A stretch of 64,000 nucleotides of DNA from assembly GCA_023255875.1 (NCBI GenBank), contig JAGDVY010000018.1:36576-100575 (forward strand), in the 5' to 3' direction. Source of the stretch: Hydrogenobacter sp. Lineage in GTDB: Bacteria; Aquificota; Aquificia; Aquificales; Aquificaceae. A program made the translations under genes and the position numbers. This document shows, one piece after another, positions 30,890 through 40,041 of the stretch. Under the pieces are notes generated by a model. It made no database searches and was not told the DNA's origin. It worked only from the letters and a program-made list of their open reading frames with translations. Numbering within the stretch: the first letter of the stretch is position 1; every line of letters begins with the position of its first letter.

Positions 30890-33800
30890 ATGAGGGAGTT
30901 TGTGCATTTACACCTTCACACTCAATACTCGCTTCTTGATGGAGCTATAAAGATAAAAGACCTTGTGCAAAAAGCCAAAGAGTTTGGATACAAAGCGGTT
31001 GCCATCACGGATCACGGAAACCTCTTTGGCATTCTTGACTTTTACAAAAGTATGAAAAGTGAGGGTATAAAGCCTATCATAGGTATGGAGGCATACTTTA
31101 CCACGGGCTCACGCTTTGATAGGAGGGGTAAGGCTTCTGAAGATAACATTACAGACAGATATAACCATCATCTCATACTAATAGCTATAAATGACAAAGG
31201 ACTCAAAAACCTTATGGAGCTCTCAAGCATATCCTACAAGGAAGGTTTTTACTACAAGCCGAGAATAGATTACGAAGTTTTAAGTCAGCACTGTGAGGGT
31301 CTTATTGCCATCACTGCATGTCTTAAGGGAGTGCCCACATACTACGCTTCTATAGGTGACGAGAAAAAAGCGGAGGAGTGGGTAAAGAAGTTTAAGGACC
31401 TTTTTGGAGAAAACCTCTATCTTGAACTGCAATCTAACTCCCTTGAAGAACAAGAAAGGGCTAACAGAGTCCTTATAGACATAGGTAAGCGTTTGGGAGT
31501 TAAGCTGATAGCTACTAACGACTCTCATTACCTAAATCCTGATGACAGACTGGCTCATCAGGTTCTTATGGCTATACAGATGAAGAAAACTCTGATGGAA
31601 ATACAACAAGGTCTGGGTTTTAAGTGTGCCAACGAGGGCTTACACTTTGCAAGTCCAGAGGAGGTGTGGAAGAAGTTTGAGGGTAAGTTTGATGGTTGGG
31701 AGAGGGCTCTTCTTAACACTCTTGAAGTGGCGGAAAAAACCTCAGATACTTTTGAACTTTTAGAAGGTGGAGGGTATCTGCTTCCCAAGTACGATACGGG
31801 AGACAAAACTACTGAGGAGTTTCTAAGGGAACTTGCCATAAAGGGCTTAAGGCAGAGAATACAGCAGGGTCTTGCAAAAGATACGAAAGAATACTGGGAT
31901 AGGCTGGAGTATGAGCTAGACGTGGTCTCCAAGATGGGTTTTGAGGGATACTTTCTCATAGTGCAGGACTTTATAAACTGGGCTAAGTCTCAGGGTATAC
32001 CTGTGGGTCCCGGAAGAGGTTCTGCAGCTGGTTCTTTGCTTGCCTTTGCTCTTGGTATAACGGATGTGGATCCTATAAAGCATGGTCTTCTCTTTGAAAG
32101 ATTCCTAAATCCAGAAAGGGTGTCCATGCCAGATATTGATGTGGACTTCTGTATGGAAAACAGGGACAGAGTTATACAGTATGTGAAGGAAAAATACGGC
32201 GAAGATAATGTGGCACAGATCATAACTTACAACGTGATGAAGGCAAAACAAACTCTAAGAGATGTGGCAAGGGCTTTGGGCGTACCTTACTCTACCGCAG
32301 ACACTCTTGCCAAGCTCATACCACAGGGTGATGTTCAAGGTACTTGGCTCTCCTTAGAAGAGATGTACATAACACCCATAGAGGAGCTTTTGGAAAAATA
32401 CGGACAGCACAGAAGGGACATAGAGGATAATGTGAGCAAGTTCAGAAAGATGTGCCAAGAAAACCCAGAAATAAAAACCCTTGTAGAAATAGCCCTCAAG
32501 CTTGAAGGACTCACACGGCACACCTCTTTGCACGCTGCGGGTGTGGTCATCTCTCCTATACCCTTGCGCGAGCGTGTACCTCTGTATTACGACAAAGACC
32601 AAACCCTTGCGACCCAGTTTGACATGGCCAAGCTGGAAGAAGTGGGACTCATAAAGATGGACTTTTTGGGACTCAAGACTCTCACCGAGTTAAAAAGAAT
32701 GAGGCAGTTGGTAGAAGAAAGACACGGAGTCCGCATAGATTACCTAAGATTACCTTTAGATGATCCTGCGGTGTATGAGCTTCTAAGAGAGGGCAACACT
32801 ACGGGCGTTTTCCAGCTTGAAAGTGTGGGTATGAAAAACCTTCTAAAAAGATTAGAGCCAGACAACTTTGACGACATAGTGGCGGTATTGGCACTATACA
32901 GACCAGGACCACTAAAGAGCGGTCTTGTAGATAGCTACATAAACAGAAAGCACGGAAAAGAACCTGTGGAGTACATCTTCCCAGAGCTTGAGCCAGTCTT
33001 AAAGGACACTTACGGCATCATAGTGTATCAGGAGCAGGTGATGAAGATATCCCAGATACTTGCAGGTTTCACCCCAGGTGAGGCGGACACTCTCCGAAAA
33101 GCTATAGGTAAGAAGAAGAAAGATGTCATGCAAGAGATGAAGGAAAAGTTCATAAAGGGAGCTATAGAGAGAGGCTATGACGAGCAAAAAGTAAGAAAGC
33201 TTTGGGAAGATATAGAGGAGTTTGCCAGTTACTCTTTCAATAAATCTCACTCGGTGGCTTACGGATACATATCTTATTGGACCGCTTACATGAAGGCGCA
33301 CTACCCAGAGGAGTTTTTTGTGGTAAAGCTCTCCACAGAGAAAAGCGACAAAAAGTTTATAAATCTCATAAGAGATGCAAAAAACATGGGCTTTACCATA
33401 CTACCACCTGATATAAACGAAAGCCAAGTGGATTTTACCATAGCAGGAAAAGGGAAAATAAGGTTTGGTCTTGCAAGAATAAAGGGTGTAGGAGAAGATA
33501 CAGCCAAACTAATAGTGGAAAGCAGAAAGAAAAGATGGAACAGTTTAAGCGAGTTTCTAAGAAGTGTGGATCAGAGAAAGGTGAATAAGAGGGTGGTAGA
33601 AGCTCTCATAAAAGCGGGTGCTTTTGATTTTACAGGAGAAAGTAGGGAAAAGCTACTCTCTAATATAGACAAAAGCTTAAAGAACGGCATTATTCCCTTA
33701 GGAGACCTTTTTGGCACAAAAGACACAATCAAGGATAACACCATAGATCCTCTAAAGTACGAAAAGGAAGTGTTGGGTATTTATGTATCCAAGCATCCCA

Positions 33801-34363
33801 TAGACCCAATAGAAAAACTGCTTGTTGGGAAGGTAAAGTGGCTTGAGGAACTTGAAGAGTTAGAAGAAGGTACTTACTACTTTGCGGGCGTGGTATCAGA
33901 ACTAAAGGAGAAAAAGACCAAGAACGGCACTTACATGGCAAGTTTTTACCTTATGGACAAAACGGGTATAGCACAAGCCATAGCCTTTCCAGATATATAC
34001 GAAGGCAATAAAGAACTTCTAAAAGAAGATGCCCTTGTGGTTCTCAAATGCGATGTGGAGCATGATGAGGAATACGAAGATACCAAGCTTATAGTAAGGG
34101 AGGTCTATAAGCCAGAGGAGTTCATAAAAGGAGAGAGCACATATATAACTTTGGTTTTCACAAGAGAGCTCTCAGATGAAGAGCTAACAAAGCTAAAAAA
34201 TTGTCTTACAAAGTACAGTAATCGGGAAGGCAAAGAGCTCATCTTAGACCTCAGGATAAACGGTTATAGAACCATACTGCAGGCAGACCCAAGCATAAAG
34301 GTCCTACCCTCTGCGGAACTGTTAGAAGAGCTAAAGAAGTTAGACATCAAACTGGTAGTTTAA
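30890..34363 (+). CDS. dnaE: DNA polymerase III subunit alpha
   Basis: PHP domain HLHLHTQYSLLDGA; VGPGRGSAAGSLLAFALGITDVDPIKHGLLFERFLNPERVSMPDIDVDF. Confidence 0.98.
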   Translation: MREFVHLHLHTQYSLLDGAIKIKDLVQKAKEFGYKAVAITDHGNLFGILDFYKSMKSEGIKPIIGMEAYFTTGSRFDRRGKASEDNITDRYNHHLILIAINDKGLKNLMELSSISYKEGFYYKPRIDYEVLSQHCEGLIAITACLKGVPTYYASIGDEKKAEEWVKKFKDLFGENLYLELQSNSLEEQERANRVLIDIGKRLGVKLIATNDSHYLNPDDRLAHQVLMAIQMKKTLMEIQQGLGFKCANEGLHFASPEEVWKKFEGKFDGWERALLNTLEVAEKTSDTFELLEGGGYLLPKYDTGDKTTEEFLRELAIKGLRQRIQQGLAKDTKEYWDRLEYELDVVSKMGFEGYFLIVQDFINWAKSQGIPVGPGRGSAAGSLLAFALGITDVDPIKHGLLFERFLNPERVSMPDIDVDFCMENRDRVIQYVKEKYGEDNVAQIITYNVMKAKQTLRDVARALGVPYSTADTLAKLIPQGDVQGTWLSLEEMYITPIEELLEKYGQHRRDIEDNVSKFRKMCQENPEIKTLVEIALKLEGLTRHTSLHAAGVVISPIPLRERVPLYYDKDQTLATQFDMAKLEEVGLIKMDFLGLKTLTELKRMRQLVEERHGVRIDYLRLPLDDPAVYELLREGNTTGVFQLESVGMKNLLKRLEPDNFDDIVAVLALYRPGPLKSGLVDSYINRKHGKEPVEYIFPELEPVLKDTYGIIVYQEQVMKISQILAGFTPGEADTLRKAIGKKKKDVMQEMKEKFIKGAIERGYDEQKVRKLWEDIEEFASYSFNKSHSVAYGYISYWTAYMKAHYPEEFFVVKLSTEKSDKKFINLIRDAKNMGFTILPPDINESQVDFTIAGKGKIRFGLARIKGVGEDTAKLIVESRKKRWNSLSEFLRSVDQRKVNKRVVEALIKAGAFDFTGESREKLLSNIDKSLKNGIIPLGDLFGTKDTIKDNTIDPLKYEKEVLGIYVSKHPIDPIEKLLVGKVKWLEELEELEEGTYYFAGVVSELKEKKTKNGTYMASFYLMDKTGIAQAIAFPDIYEGNKELLKEDALVVLKCDVEHDEEYEDTKLIVREVYKPEEFIKGESTYITLVFTRELSDEELTKLKNCLTKYSNREGKELILDLRINGYRTILQADPSIKVLPSAELLEELKKLDIKLVV

Positions 34364-34474
34364 AGGAAACTTGGGAAAATCCTTTACGTCTTCCAACACT
34401 TCATGAGCTTTGTAAAACTTTCCTTCCTCCCAAAGCTTCTTGACAGTAAGGAGCATATCCTCTTCTACAGTCAT
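34340..34474 (-). CDS. Small DUF309-like protein (44 aa)
   Basis: MTVEEDMLLTVKKLWEEGKFYKAHEVLEDVKDFPKFPLNYQFDV; LWxxGxFYxAHEVLE motif; ATGA overlap with upstream FUN14-like gene; below the ORF-track size cutoff. Confidence 0.72.
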   Translation of the reverse strand: MTVEEDMLLTVKKLWEEGKFYKAHEVLEDVKDFPKFPLNYQFDV

Positions 34475-34764
34475 CACAGTTTAAACCCCAGATAAAAGCC
34501 ACCAAGGAAGGCAGAAGAGAAAGCTACCTGTCTAACCACTCCGTAAATGAAACTGTTGAAACTCTCAAACATACCTTTAAAAACATTCAAAAAGGCAGAC
34601 CAATGAATGTCTATTACTCCCTTACTCTGTAGCCACAGCAAAGAGAGTATATAAAGGCCCAAGAGCATGAGGAAAATGTTTAGTACCCTTCTTATCGCAA
34701 AGCCTACTACAAACCCTGCAAAACCACCATAACCTAAGTCCGCTACAAGTTCCTCAACACTCAT
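34474..34764 (-). CDS. FUN14-domain-like membrane protein
   Basis: GYGGFAGFVVGFAIRRVLNIFLMLLGLYILSLLWLQSKGVIDIHW...SSAFLGGFYLGFKL. Confidence 0.75.
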   Translation of the reverse strand: MSVEELVADLGYGGFAGFVVGFAIRRVLNIFLMLLGLYILSLLWLQSKGVIDIHWSAFLNVFKGMFESFNSFIYGVVRQVAFSSAFLGGFYLGFKL

Positions 34765-35876
34765 TGGTATCTAAACACGCTTGGATTCAAAATATCTGGG
34801 TAATTTGTGGTCATTTCATAATCAAACATCTGTTTTCTTATCCTCTTGAGATCGCTCTTCTCTGGTTTAAAGGGATAGCTCCTTATGTCACTTACTGAAC
34901 TATCACCAAAGGGTCTGTTGCAGGCAACTTCAGTGGTTTTACCCCTACATCCTGAGGTCATAAAAGGTCTTCCGCTCCAGAAGATCTCCTCAAAGGTATC
35001 TTGGTCAATGCCAAAGTGTATAACTTGTCCCTTTTCGTTGAACTTCATATCCTCGTAGCGAGCTATCTTGTTGTCTATAAGATATCTGGCAAACTGTACT
35101 CTTCTGTACTGTGGTGCTGGACATGGCTTTTCCTTTTCCATCATAGAGCCTTCCTCTGGCCAAAAGGAAAAGAGGTGAGTTCTTGCACCCAAGTCTCTGA
35201 CTTTTTGGATGGTCTGTATCATCTCCTGCTCTGTTTCTCCAAGGCCTACTATTAGGTGGCAACCTGCATAACCATCTCCCATCACATCGCAAGCCCACTC
35301 AAGCACCTTCCAAAAGGTCTCCCACCTGTGTGGGCTTTTCATGGGTCTTCCTCTTAGTTTTTCAAATATCTCTGGTGTTGCGCAGTCTATGGCTACTGTA
35401 ACTGTGTCCGCCCCAAGTTTTTTGTAATCTTCTATGTCTTCGTAGGTAGTTCCCGTTGCGTTTATGAGCAAGGATACAAATATCTTATCTCCCAACTCAT
35501 CTAAAACCCTTTTGAGCACATACTTGGTATCCCTTATAGCCCTTGGGTGTGTGATCTGAGCTATACAGAGCCTTTCCACATGACCCACTCTTTTGGACCT
35601 TTCTATGATATCCTCCAGCTTTACCGTGGGCCACTCTACCCTTATGAAGTTTTTTTTGGAATACTCCATATCTCTTGCTTTTTGAAGACCACAGTAAGCA
35701 CAGTCCGCATGACATCCAGATGGATAGGTCAAGAGGGTATTTATACAGCTTAGCTTGGTGTTTCTATAAAATTGTCCAGGAACTAATCCCAAAGTCATAG
35801 CAGCAGCCATGCTTATCTGAAGGTATTCGGGACTTTCCCTCTGCTCTGTGAGTTTTTCAAGCACCAATTTATTCAT
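34761..35876 (-). CDS. lipS1: Radical SAM protein, LipS1-like lipoyl synthase component
   Basis: Radical-SAM CHADCAYCGL; AQITHPRAIRDTKYVLKRVLDEL; location in sHdr/lbpA cluster. Confidence 0.78.
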   Translation of the reverse strand: MNKLVLEKLTEQRESPEYLQISMAAAMTLGLVPGQFYRNTKLSCINTLLTYPSGCHADCAYCGLQKARDMEYSKKNFIRVEWPTVKLEDIIERSKRVGHVERLCIAQITHPRAIRDTKYVLKRVLDELGDKIFVSLLINATGTTYEDIEDYKKLGADTVTVAIDCATPEIFEKLRGRPMKSPHRWETFWKVLEWACDVMGDGYAGCHLIVGLGETEQEMIQTIQKVRDLGARTHLFSFWPEEGSMMEKEKPCPAPQYRRVQFARYLIDNKIARYEDMKFNEKGQVIHFGIDQDTFEEIFWSGRPFMTSGCRGKTTEVACNRPFGDSSVSDIRSYPFKPEKSDLKRIRKQMFDYEMTTNYPDILNPSVFRYQ

Positions 35877-36486
35877 AACCTCTACCTCCTGCGATTATTT
35901 TAACAAGGTTTCTGATGGCTTTCCCACGATGGGATATGGCATCTTTTTCTTCTGGCTTTAGTTGTGCCATGCTTTTTTGCATACCTTCTGGCTGAAAGAT
36001 GGGATCATATCCAAAGCCTTCTGAACCTTTTGGTTCTTCAAGGATGATTCCTTCACACTCACCCATTGACCAATAGCCTGCATCTCCAAGGCTGAGCACC
36101 AAAAAGGCTACAAACTTGGCTCTTCTGTCTTTTACGCCTTCCATTAACCTAAGCAATTTCCTTATGTTAGCCTCGTCCTTTGAGGTCTTTACCTCCTCTT
36201 TTCCTCCATACTCATGCTCATAGAACCTGCTAGAAAAAACTCCCGGATAGCCACCAAGGGCATAAACCACAAGTCCCGAATCATCAGCAAGGGTAGGCAT
36301 ACGGTACTTTTCGTAGTAAGCTTGTGCCTTTATGAAAGCATTTTCTAAAAAGCTTGAACCCCCTTCTTGAACCTCTATCTCTTCCTTAGGAATCTCTACC
36401 TGAAAGGAGTAAGATTCCAACAATCTCTTCATCTCCTCTGCCTTTTTTGGATTGCTCGTTGCTAAAAGTATCCTTCTTAGCTCCAT
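35869..36486 (-). CDS. rdgB: XTP/dITP diphosphatase (RdgB/HAM1)
   Basis: RRILLATSNPKKAEEMKRLL; TLADDSGLVVYALGGYPGVFSSRF; GSEGFGYDPIFQPEG. Confidence 0.95.
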   Translation of the reverse strand: MELRRILLATSNPKKAEEMKRLLESYSFQVEIPKEEIEVQEGGSSFLENAFIKAQAYYEKYRMPTLADDSGLVVYALGGYPGVFSSRFYEHEYGGKEEVKTSKDEANIRKLLRLMEGVKDRRAKFVAFLVLSLGDAGYWSMGECEGIILEEPKGSEGFGYDPIFQPEGMQKSMAQLKPEEKDAISHRGKAIRNLVKIIAGGRGYE

Positions 36487-37481
36487 TGGGGCATAAAAAC
36501 TGTAGAACAGCAATTTTGGGAAACAATGGGTTTTAGACCCATCTCCTTTGCATATGAAAAGACACCCTCTGCAGGAAAGGTGATGCCATTTACTCCCGCA
36601 TGTAGCGCATACACATCCAGCTTAAACCTTTCCTCGCCGGCAGGTCTGGCACAACCTATGACCACATGGGTCGTAGGTAGCTTTTTCCTTGCATGCAGTA
36701 TCACTCTTGCACTATCTTCCGCTTTTGGTGGTGGCAGTAGTTGAAACTTAGCTTTCCCATAGTAAGGCATAACTACTACCAATACTAAAGCTGATGGTTC
36801 AAAATCCGAAATGAGGTCTATAGCTCTATACTCTCCCAAAATCTTCCCATAGTGAAGTCCTATAATGACATGTGGGACTATGTTGTGTCCGCAATCTTTG
36901 AGATTTCTCAGAGATGCTTCGTAATCTTTTACGCTTTTGTGGGGCATTTTATAGACTTCCGCTATGGTCCGGTCATCACCTATAATGTCCAAAAGTACCG
37001 CATCTACCTGTGCCTCTTTTAGGCCTTCTGCAAGCTCTTTATCTACTAGTCCCACATGACAAGTCAGGATCATACCCAGCTCTTCCTTTAGGTATCTCAT
37101 AGCTTTTAGGAAAGGCATAAGCTCCACAACACCATCTTTGTTAGATCCTCCCGAGATGAGAACACCTTGTATGCCCTTCTTCTTGAGTTCCTCTCCTACT
37201 CTTATGAGCTCTTCTGGTGTGGTAGCTGGTATCATGTGCCAAAGGATTTTAGAAGCGCAATGATCACACATAAGCTCGCAGTGTCTTCCTGTTATGGAAA
37301 TATCCACAAACTTAGGACCAGAACTTACCTTAAAGTCATCTACCTCGTAATGTTTAAAACCTGGGCTGTGGAAATATATAGTATCCCCAAAAAACTTTTT
37401 CCTTATCTCAAAACCTTCTTTAAGTTCTTCAAGGAGGGTGTGGTCCAAAGACACACCCTCCGGAAAGCTCATCAACCGCAC
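36477..37481 (-). CDS. lipS2: Radical SAM protein, LipS2-like lipoyl synthase component
   Basis: Radical-SAM CELMCDHCASKILWHMIPATTPEEL; GVLISGGSNKDGVVEL; pairs with LipS1-like ORF around rdgB. Confidence 0.78.
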   Translation of the reverse strand: MRLMSFPEGVSLDHTLLEELKEGFEIRKKFFGDTIYFHSPGFKHYEVDDFKVSSGPKFVDISITGRHCELMCDHCASKILWHMIPATTPEELIRVGEELKKKGIQGVLISGGSNKDGVVELMPFLKAMRYLKEELGMILTCHVGLVDKELAEGLKEAQVDAVLLDIIGDDRTIAEVYKMPHKSVKDYEASLRNLKDCGHNIVPHVIIGLHYGKILGEYRAIDLISDFEPSALVLVVVMPYYGKAKFQLLPPPKAEDSARVILHARKKLPTTHVVIGCARPAGEERFKLDVYALHAGVNGITFPAEGVFSYAKEMGLKPIVSQNCCSTVFMPQWS

Positions 37482-37918
37482 TTTATACCTTTTTCGTTTA
37501 TTACTTTGGTTAGGGCTTCTACCGCAGCTTGTCCTTTGAGAAGTAGATTCACCTCATCAGGATTAGAAGGCTTTATCTTTGCTATCCATCCCGCACCATA
37601 AGGATCATCATTTACAAGAGCTGGGTTTCCTTTTAACGCTTCATTTATCTCAACTATCTCGCCTGTTAGTGGTGAAGGCACTGGTCCCACCCATTTGCCA
37701 CTCTCAATAGTAGCCACGCTTTTGCGCCTATCTACTGTTTTACCCACCTTTTTAGGTGTGTAGGCAACAAGCCTTCCAGCCATGGCAGCAGCTACAGAGG
37801 TGAGCCCTATGGTAAAGGTGCCATCACCGTTGTCTTTTGCCCAGGTGAAGGCATTAGCCTCTGGGTCCACATCGTAAAGCAAGTCCTCGGGTATGTTACA
37901 CCCATTAACTACAGCCAT
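37472..37918 (-). CDS. lbpA: Lipoate-binding protein, GcvH-like (LbpA type)
   Basis: GcvH fold with lipoyl-lysine site ATIESGKWVGPVPSPLTGEIVEINEAL; extra Cys (NGCNIPEDLLYD, KGIKCG). Confidence 0.9.
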   Translation of the reverse strand: MAVVNGCNIPEDLLYDVDPEANAFTWAKDNGDGTFTIGLTSVAAAMAGRLVAYTPKKVGKTVDRRKSVATIESGKWVGPVPSPLTGEIVEINEALKGNPALVNDDPYGAGWIAKIKPSNPDEVNLLLKGQAAVEALTKVINEKGIKCG

Positions 37919-37945
37919 ATTAATACCTCCCATGTATGAGATTTT

Positions 37946-38335
37946 TTAAAATATCAACACTTTATTCGCTTCCAAAGCTCTGAGGGCAAACTCGCTGGCT
38001 GGAACAATTCCGTCAAGCTCTTTTATAAGATCCTCCTCTTTGAGTCCCAAAGAGTCCACTGCTTGCTTGCAAGAGTAAAACTTAACACCTGCCTGCTTGG
38101 CATCCTTCATAAAGTCATACACCGTTTTCAGCTTTTTTCCGTTAGGAGAAAGACAGTTAGGTTCTGCTGGTATTATTCTTTGAGCCACACCCTTTTTTAA
38201 AAGGTTTGTACCATCCATATTAAAGAACATTTCCACCTCCGCCTCGTTGGAAGCCATAAGAGCTGCTATATAGAAAGGTGCTGCGCACCTCCATGGTGTC
38301 CTAGGACCGCTGGTCATAAGGATAATTACCTTCAT
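37946..38335 (-). CDS. DsrE-family sulfurtransferase-like protein
   Basis: VIILMTSGPRTPWRCAAPFYIAALMASNEAEVEMFFNMDG...GVKFYSCKQAVDSLGL. Confidence 0.85.
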   Translation of the reverse strand: MKVIILMTSGPRTPWRCAAPFYIAALMASNEAEVEMFFNMDGTNLLKKGVAQRIIPAEPNCLSPNGKKLKTVYDFMKDAKQAGVKFYSCKQAVDSLGLKEEDLIKELDGIVPASEFALRALEANKVLIF

Positions 38336-38589
38336 GATTCTATTGCCTTTCTTGCTTCTGCTTCATCTGGTACGCCAACAAACGCAAGCTTTCCGTCTAT
38401 TATGGTAGAAGGCACAGACCTAATTAACAGCTTCTTTGCCCACATTTTACCTTCTGGCTGAGCCACATCAAGCACATCGTACTTAAAACCGTACTCCGCC
38501 TGCAACTTTCTCCAGAGCATATCCGCATCGGGACATGTAGCGCACCACTGAGACACCAAAAGTATTACATGCTTATCCTTTGCCCCCAT
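38332..38589 (-). CDS. Thioredoxin-fold redox protein (CxxC)
   Basis: HVILLVSQWCATCPDADMLWRKL...IRSVPSTIIDGKLAFVGVP; ATG 38589 overlaps lbpA TGA (ATGA). Confidence 0.85.
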   Translation of the reverse strand: MGAKDKHVILLVSQWCATCPDADMLWRKLQAEYGFKYDVLDVAQPEGKMWAKKLLIRSVPSTIIDGKLAFVGVPDEAEARKAIES

Positions 38590-39062
38590 CACGTACACCT
38601 CATACAAATTATGTCCCATTCATCTATGTACTTTTTCATTTCTTCTATAGCCTTTTCACCGGTTACAAGGTCTTTAATATCCCTCTCTAAGTCCGCAGGC
38701 TTTATTCTTGCAACCCAGCCTTCTCCGTAAGGGTCGTAGTTTATTATGTCAGGTTGCTCAAGGACCTTCTCATTTCTTTCTACCACTTCACCTTCTATAA
38801 TGGCATTTATTGGTCCTGCCCACTTGCCACTCTCCAAGGAAGCTACGGGTTTTCCTTTCTTTATGTACTTGCCCGGCTCTTTTATTCTTGCGTGCAAGAG
38901 CCTACCCGCCCTTACCTGTCCCACATCGGTAAGACCCATGGTCACAGTCCCATCTTCGTTTATCCTAAACCACGTCTGCGTTTCTATATCGTAGTAAAGG
39001 TCAAGGGGTACAACGCAACCGTTGTACTCCCATTCTTTACTTGCAGAACCACCTAGTCCCAT
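38589..39062 (-). CDS. lbpA: Lipoate-binding protein, GcvH-like (second LbpA)
   Basis: VASLESGKWAGPINAIIEGEVVERNEKV; NGCVVPLDLYYD; C-terminal IICMRCT. Confidence 0.9.
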   Translation of the reverse strand: MGLGGSASKEWEYNGCVVPLDLYYDIETQTWFRINEDGTVTMGLTDVGQVRAGRLLHARIKEPGKYIKKGKPVASLESGKWAGPINAIIEGEVVERNEKVLEQPDIINYDPYGEGWVARIKPADLERDIKDLVTGEKAIEEMKKYIDEWDIICMRCT

Positions 39063-39070
39063 CGCACCTC

Positions 39071-40030
39071 CTATGCAAGTCCAAGTCTTTTGAGCACAGG
39101 AAGTGGGTCTGAGAGGTTATCCTTTAGTTTTACATCGTTAGCGCTATAACCAAAAGCCAAACCAAGCAATTGAGTGAAGTATGCAGCAGGCACATCTACA
39201 TCGGGCACTCCCTTCATCATAAGTCTATGCCTGTACATCTCAAGGGAAGCATGGCACAGTGGGCATTCCGTTGCTATTATGTCCGCTCCGTTCCTTTTGG
39301 CAGTTTGGAGGATCATCATTACGAACTTTTCAGACACCATCTCGTCAGACAGCGAGTGAGGTCCTCCGCAACATTGGGTATGCATAGGTTCAAAATTCAC
39401 ACTGGTAGCCCCTGCAGCCTCTAACAGAGCATTCATGTAATAGGGATGTTCGTCATCATCTGCAGTGTCTCTCTTTCTTGGTCTTGCATCTTCATCTTGA
39501 CCGCCTGCGTGTGCGTATGTCCTTGCATAGAAGTGAGGTCTTGTGTAAAGGCATCCGTAGTAATTGGCAACTTTTAGTCCCCTTAGAGGTCTTTTGGTCT
39601 TTTCCTTTACCTTCTGAGGTCCTGCTTCGTGATAGAACCACTCAAGTATGTGGTAAGTGTGAGGTATCTTATCAAGAGGATCTACACCACCCTCTCTGAG
39701 AAGTGCGTTTACCCTCTCAAAAACGCTTTTGTCCGTCTCTAGGAAGTACTCCGCCCTTTGAAGAGAGAAGGAACAGCCGTTGCAAGGTGCCACTATAACA
39801 TCGTGCCCTTGCTTTCTTGCCAAGGACATGTTTCTGGCATTTAGGAGCATGGTGCCCATGAAAGTCACATTTTTGGATTCCATGGCACCACAACAGTTGT
39901 AATCTTCAAGATAATCTAGCTCTAAACCGAGCTCTCTTGCAACGATCCTTGTTGAAACATCATAAGCTCTTGCAGCACCTTCCAAAGAACATCCTGGATA
40001 ATATGCTACTCTCTTACCTATCACGCCCAT
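39071..40030 (-). CDS. Heterodisulfide reductase-like subunit B2 (sHdrB2)
   Basis: CCG domains: YNCCGAMESKN...APCNGC; THTQCCGGPHS-type (MHTQCCGGPHSLSDEM)...ATECPLCH. Confidence 0.92.
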   Translation of the reverse strand: MGVIGKRVAYYPGCSLEGAARAYDVSTRIVARELGLELDYLEDYNCCGAMESKNVTFMGTMLLNARNMSLARKQGHDVIVAPCNGCSFSLQRAEYFLETDKSVFERVNALLREGGVDPLDKIPHTYHILEWFYHEAGPQKVKEKTKRPLRGLKVANYYGCLYTRPHFYARTYAHAGGQDEDARPRKRDTADDDEHPYYMNALLEAAGATSVNFEPMHTQCCGGPHSLSDEMVSEKFVMMILQTAKRNGADIIATECPLCHASLEMYRHRLMMKGVPDVDVPAAYFTQLLGLAFGYSANDVKLKDNLSDPLPVLKRLGLA

Positions 40031-40041
40031 TTTATACCTCC

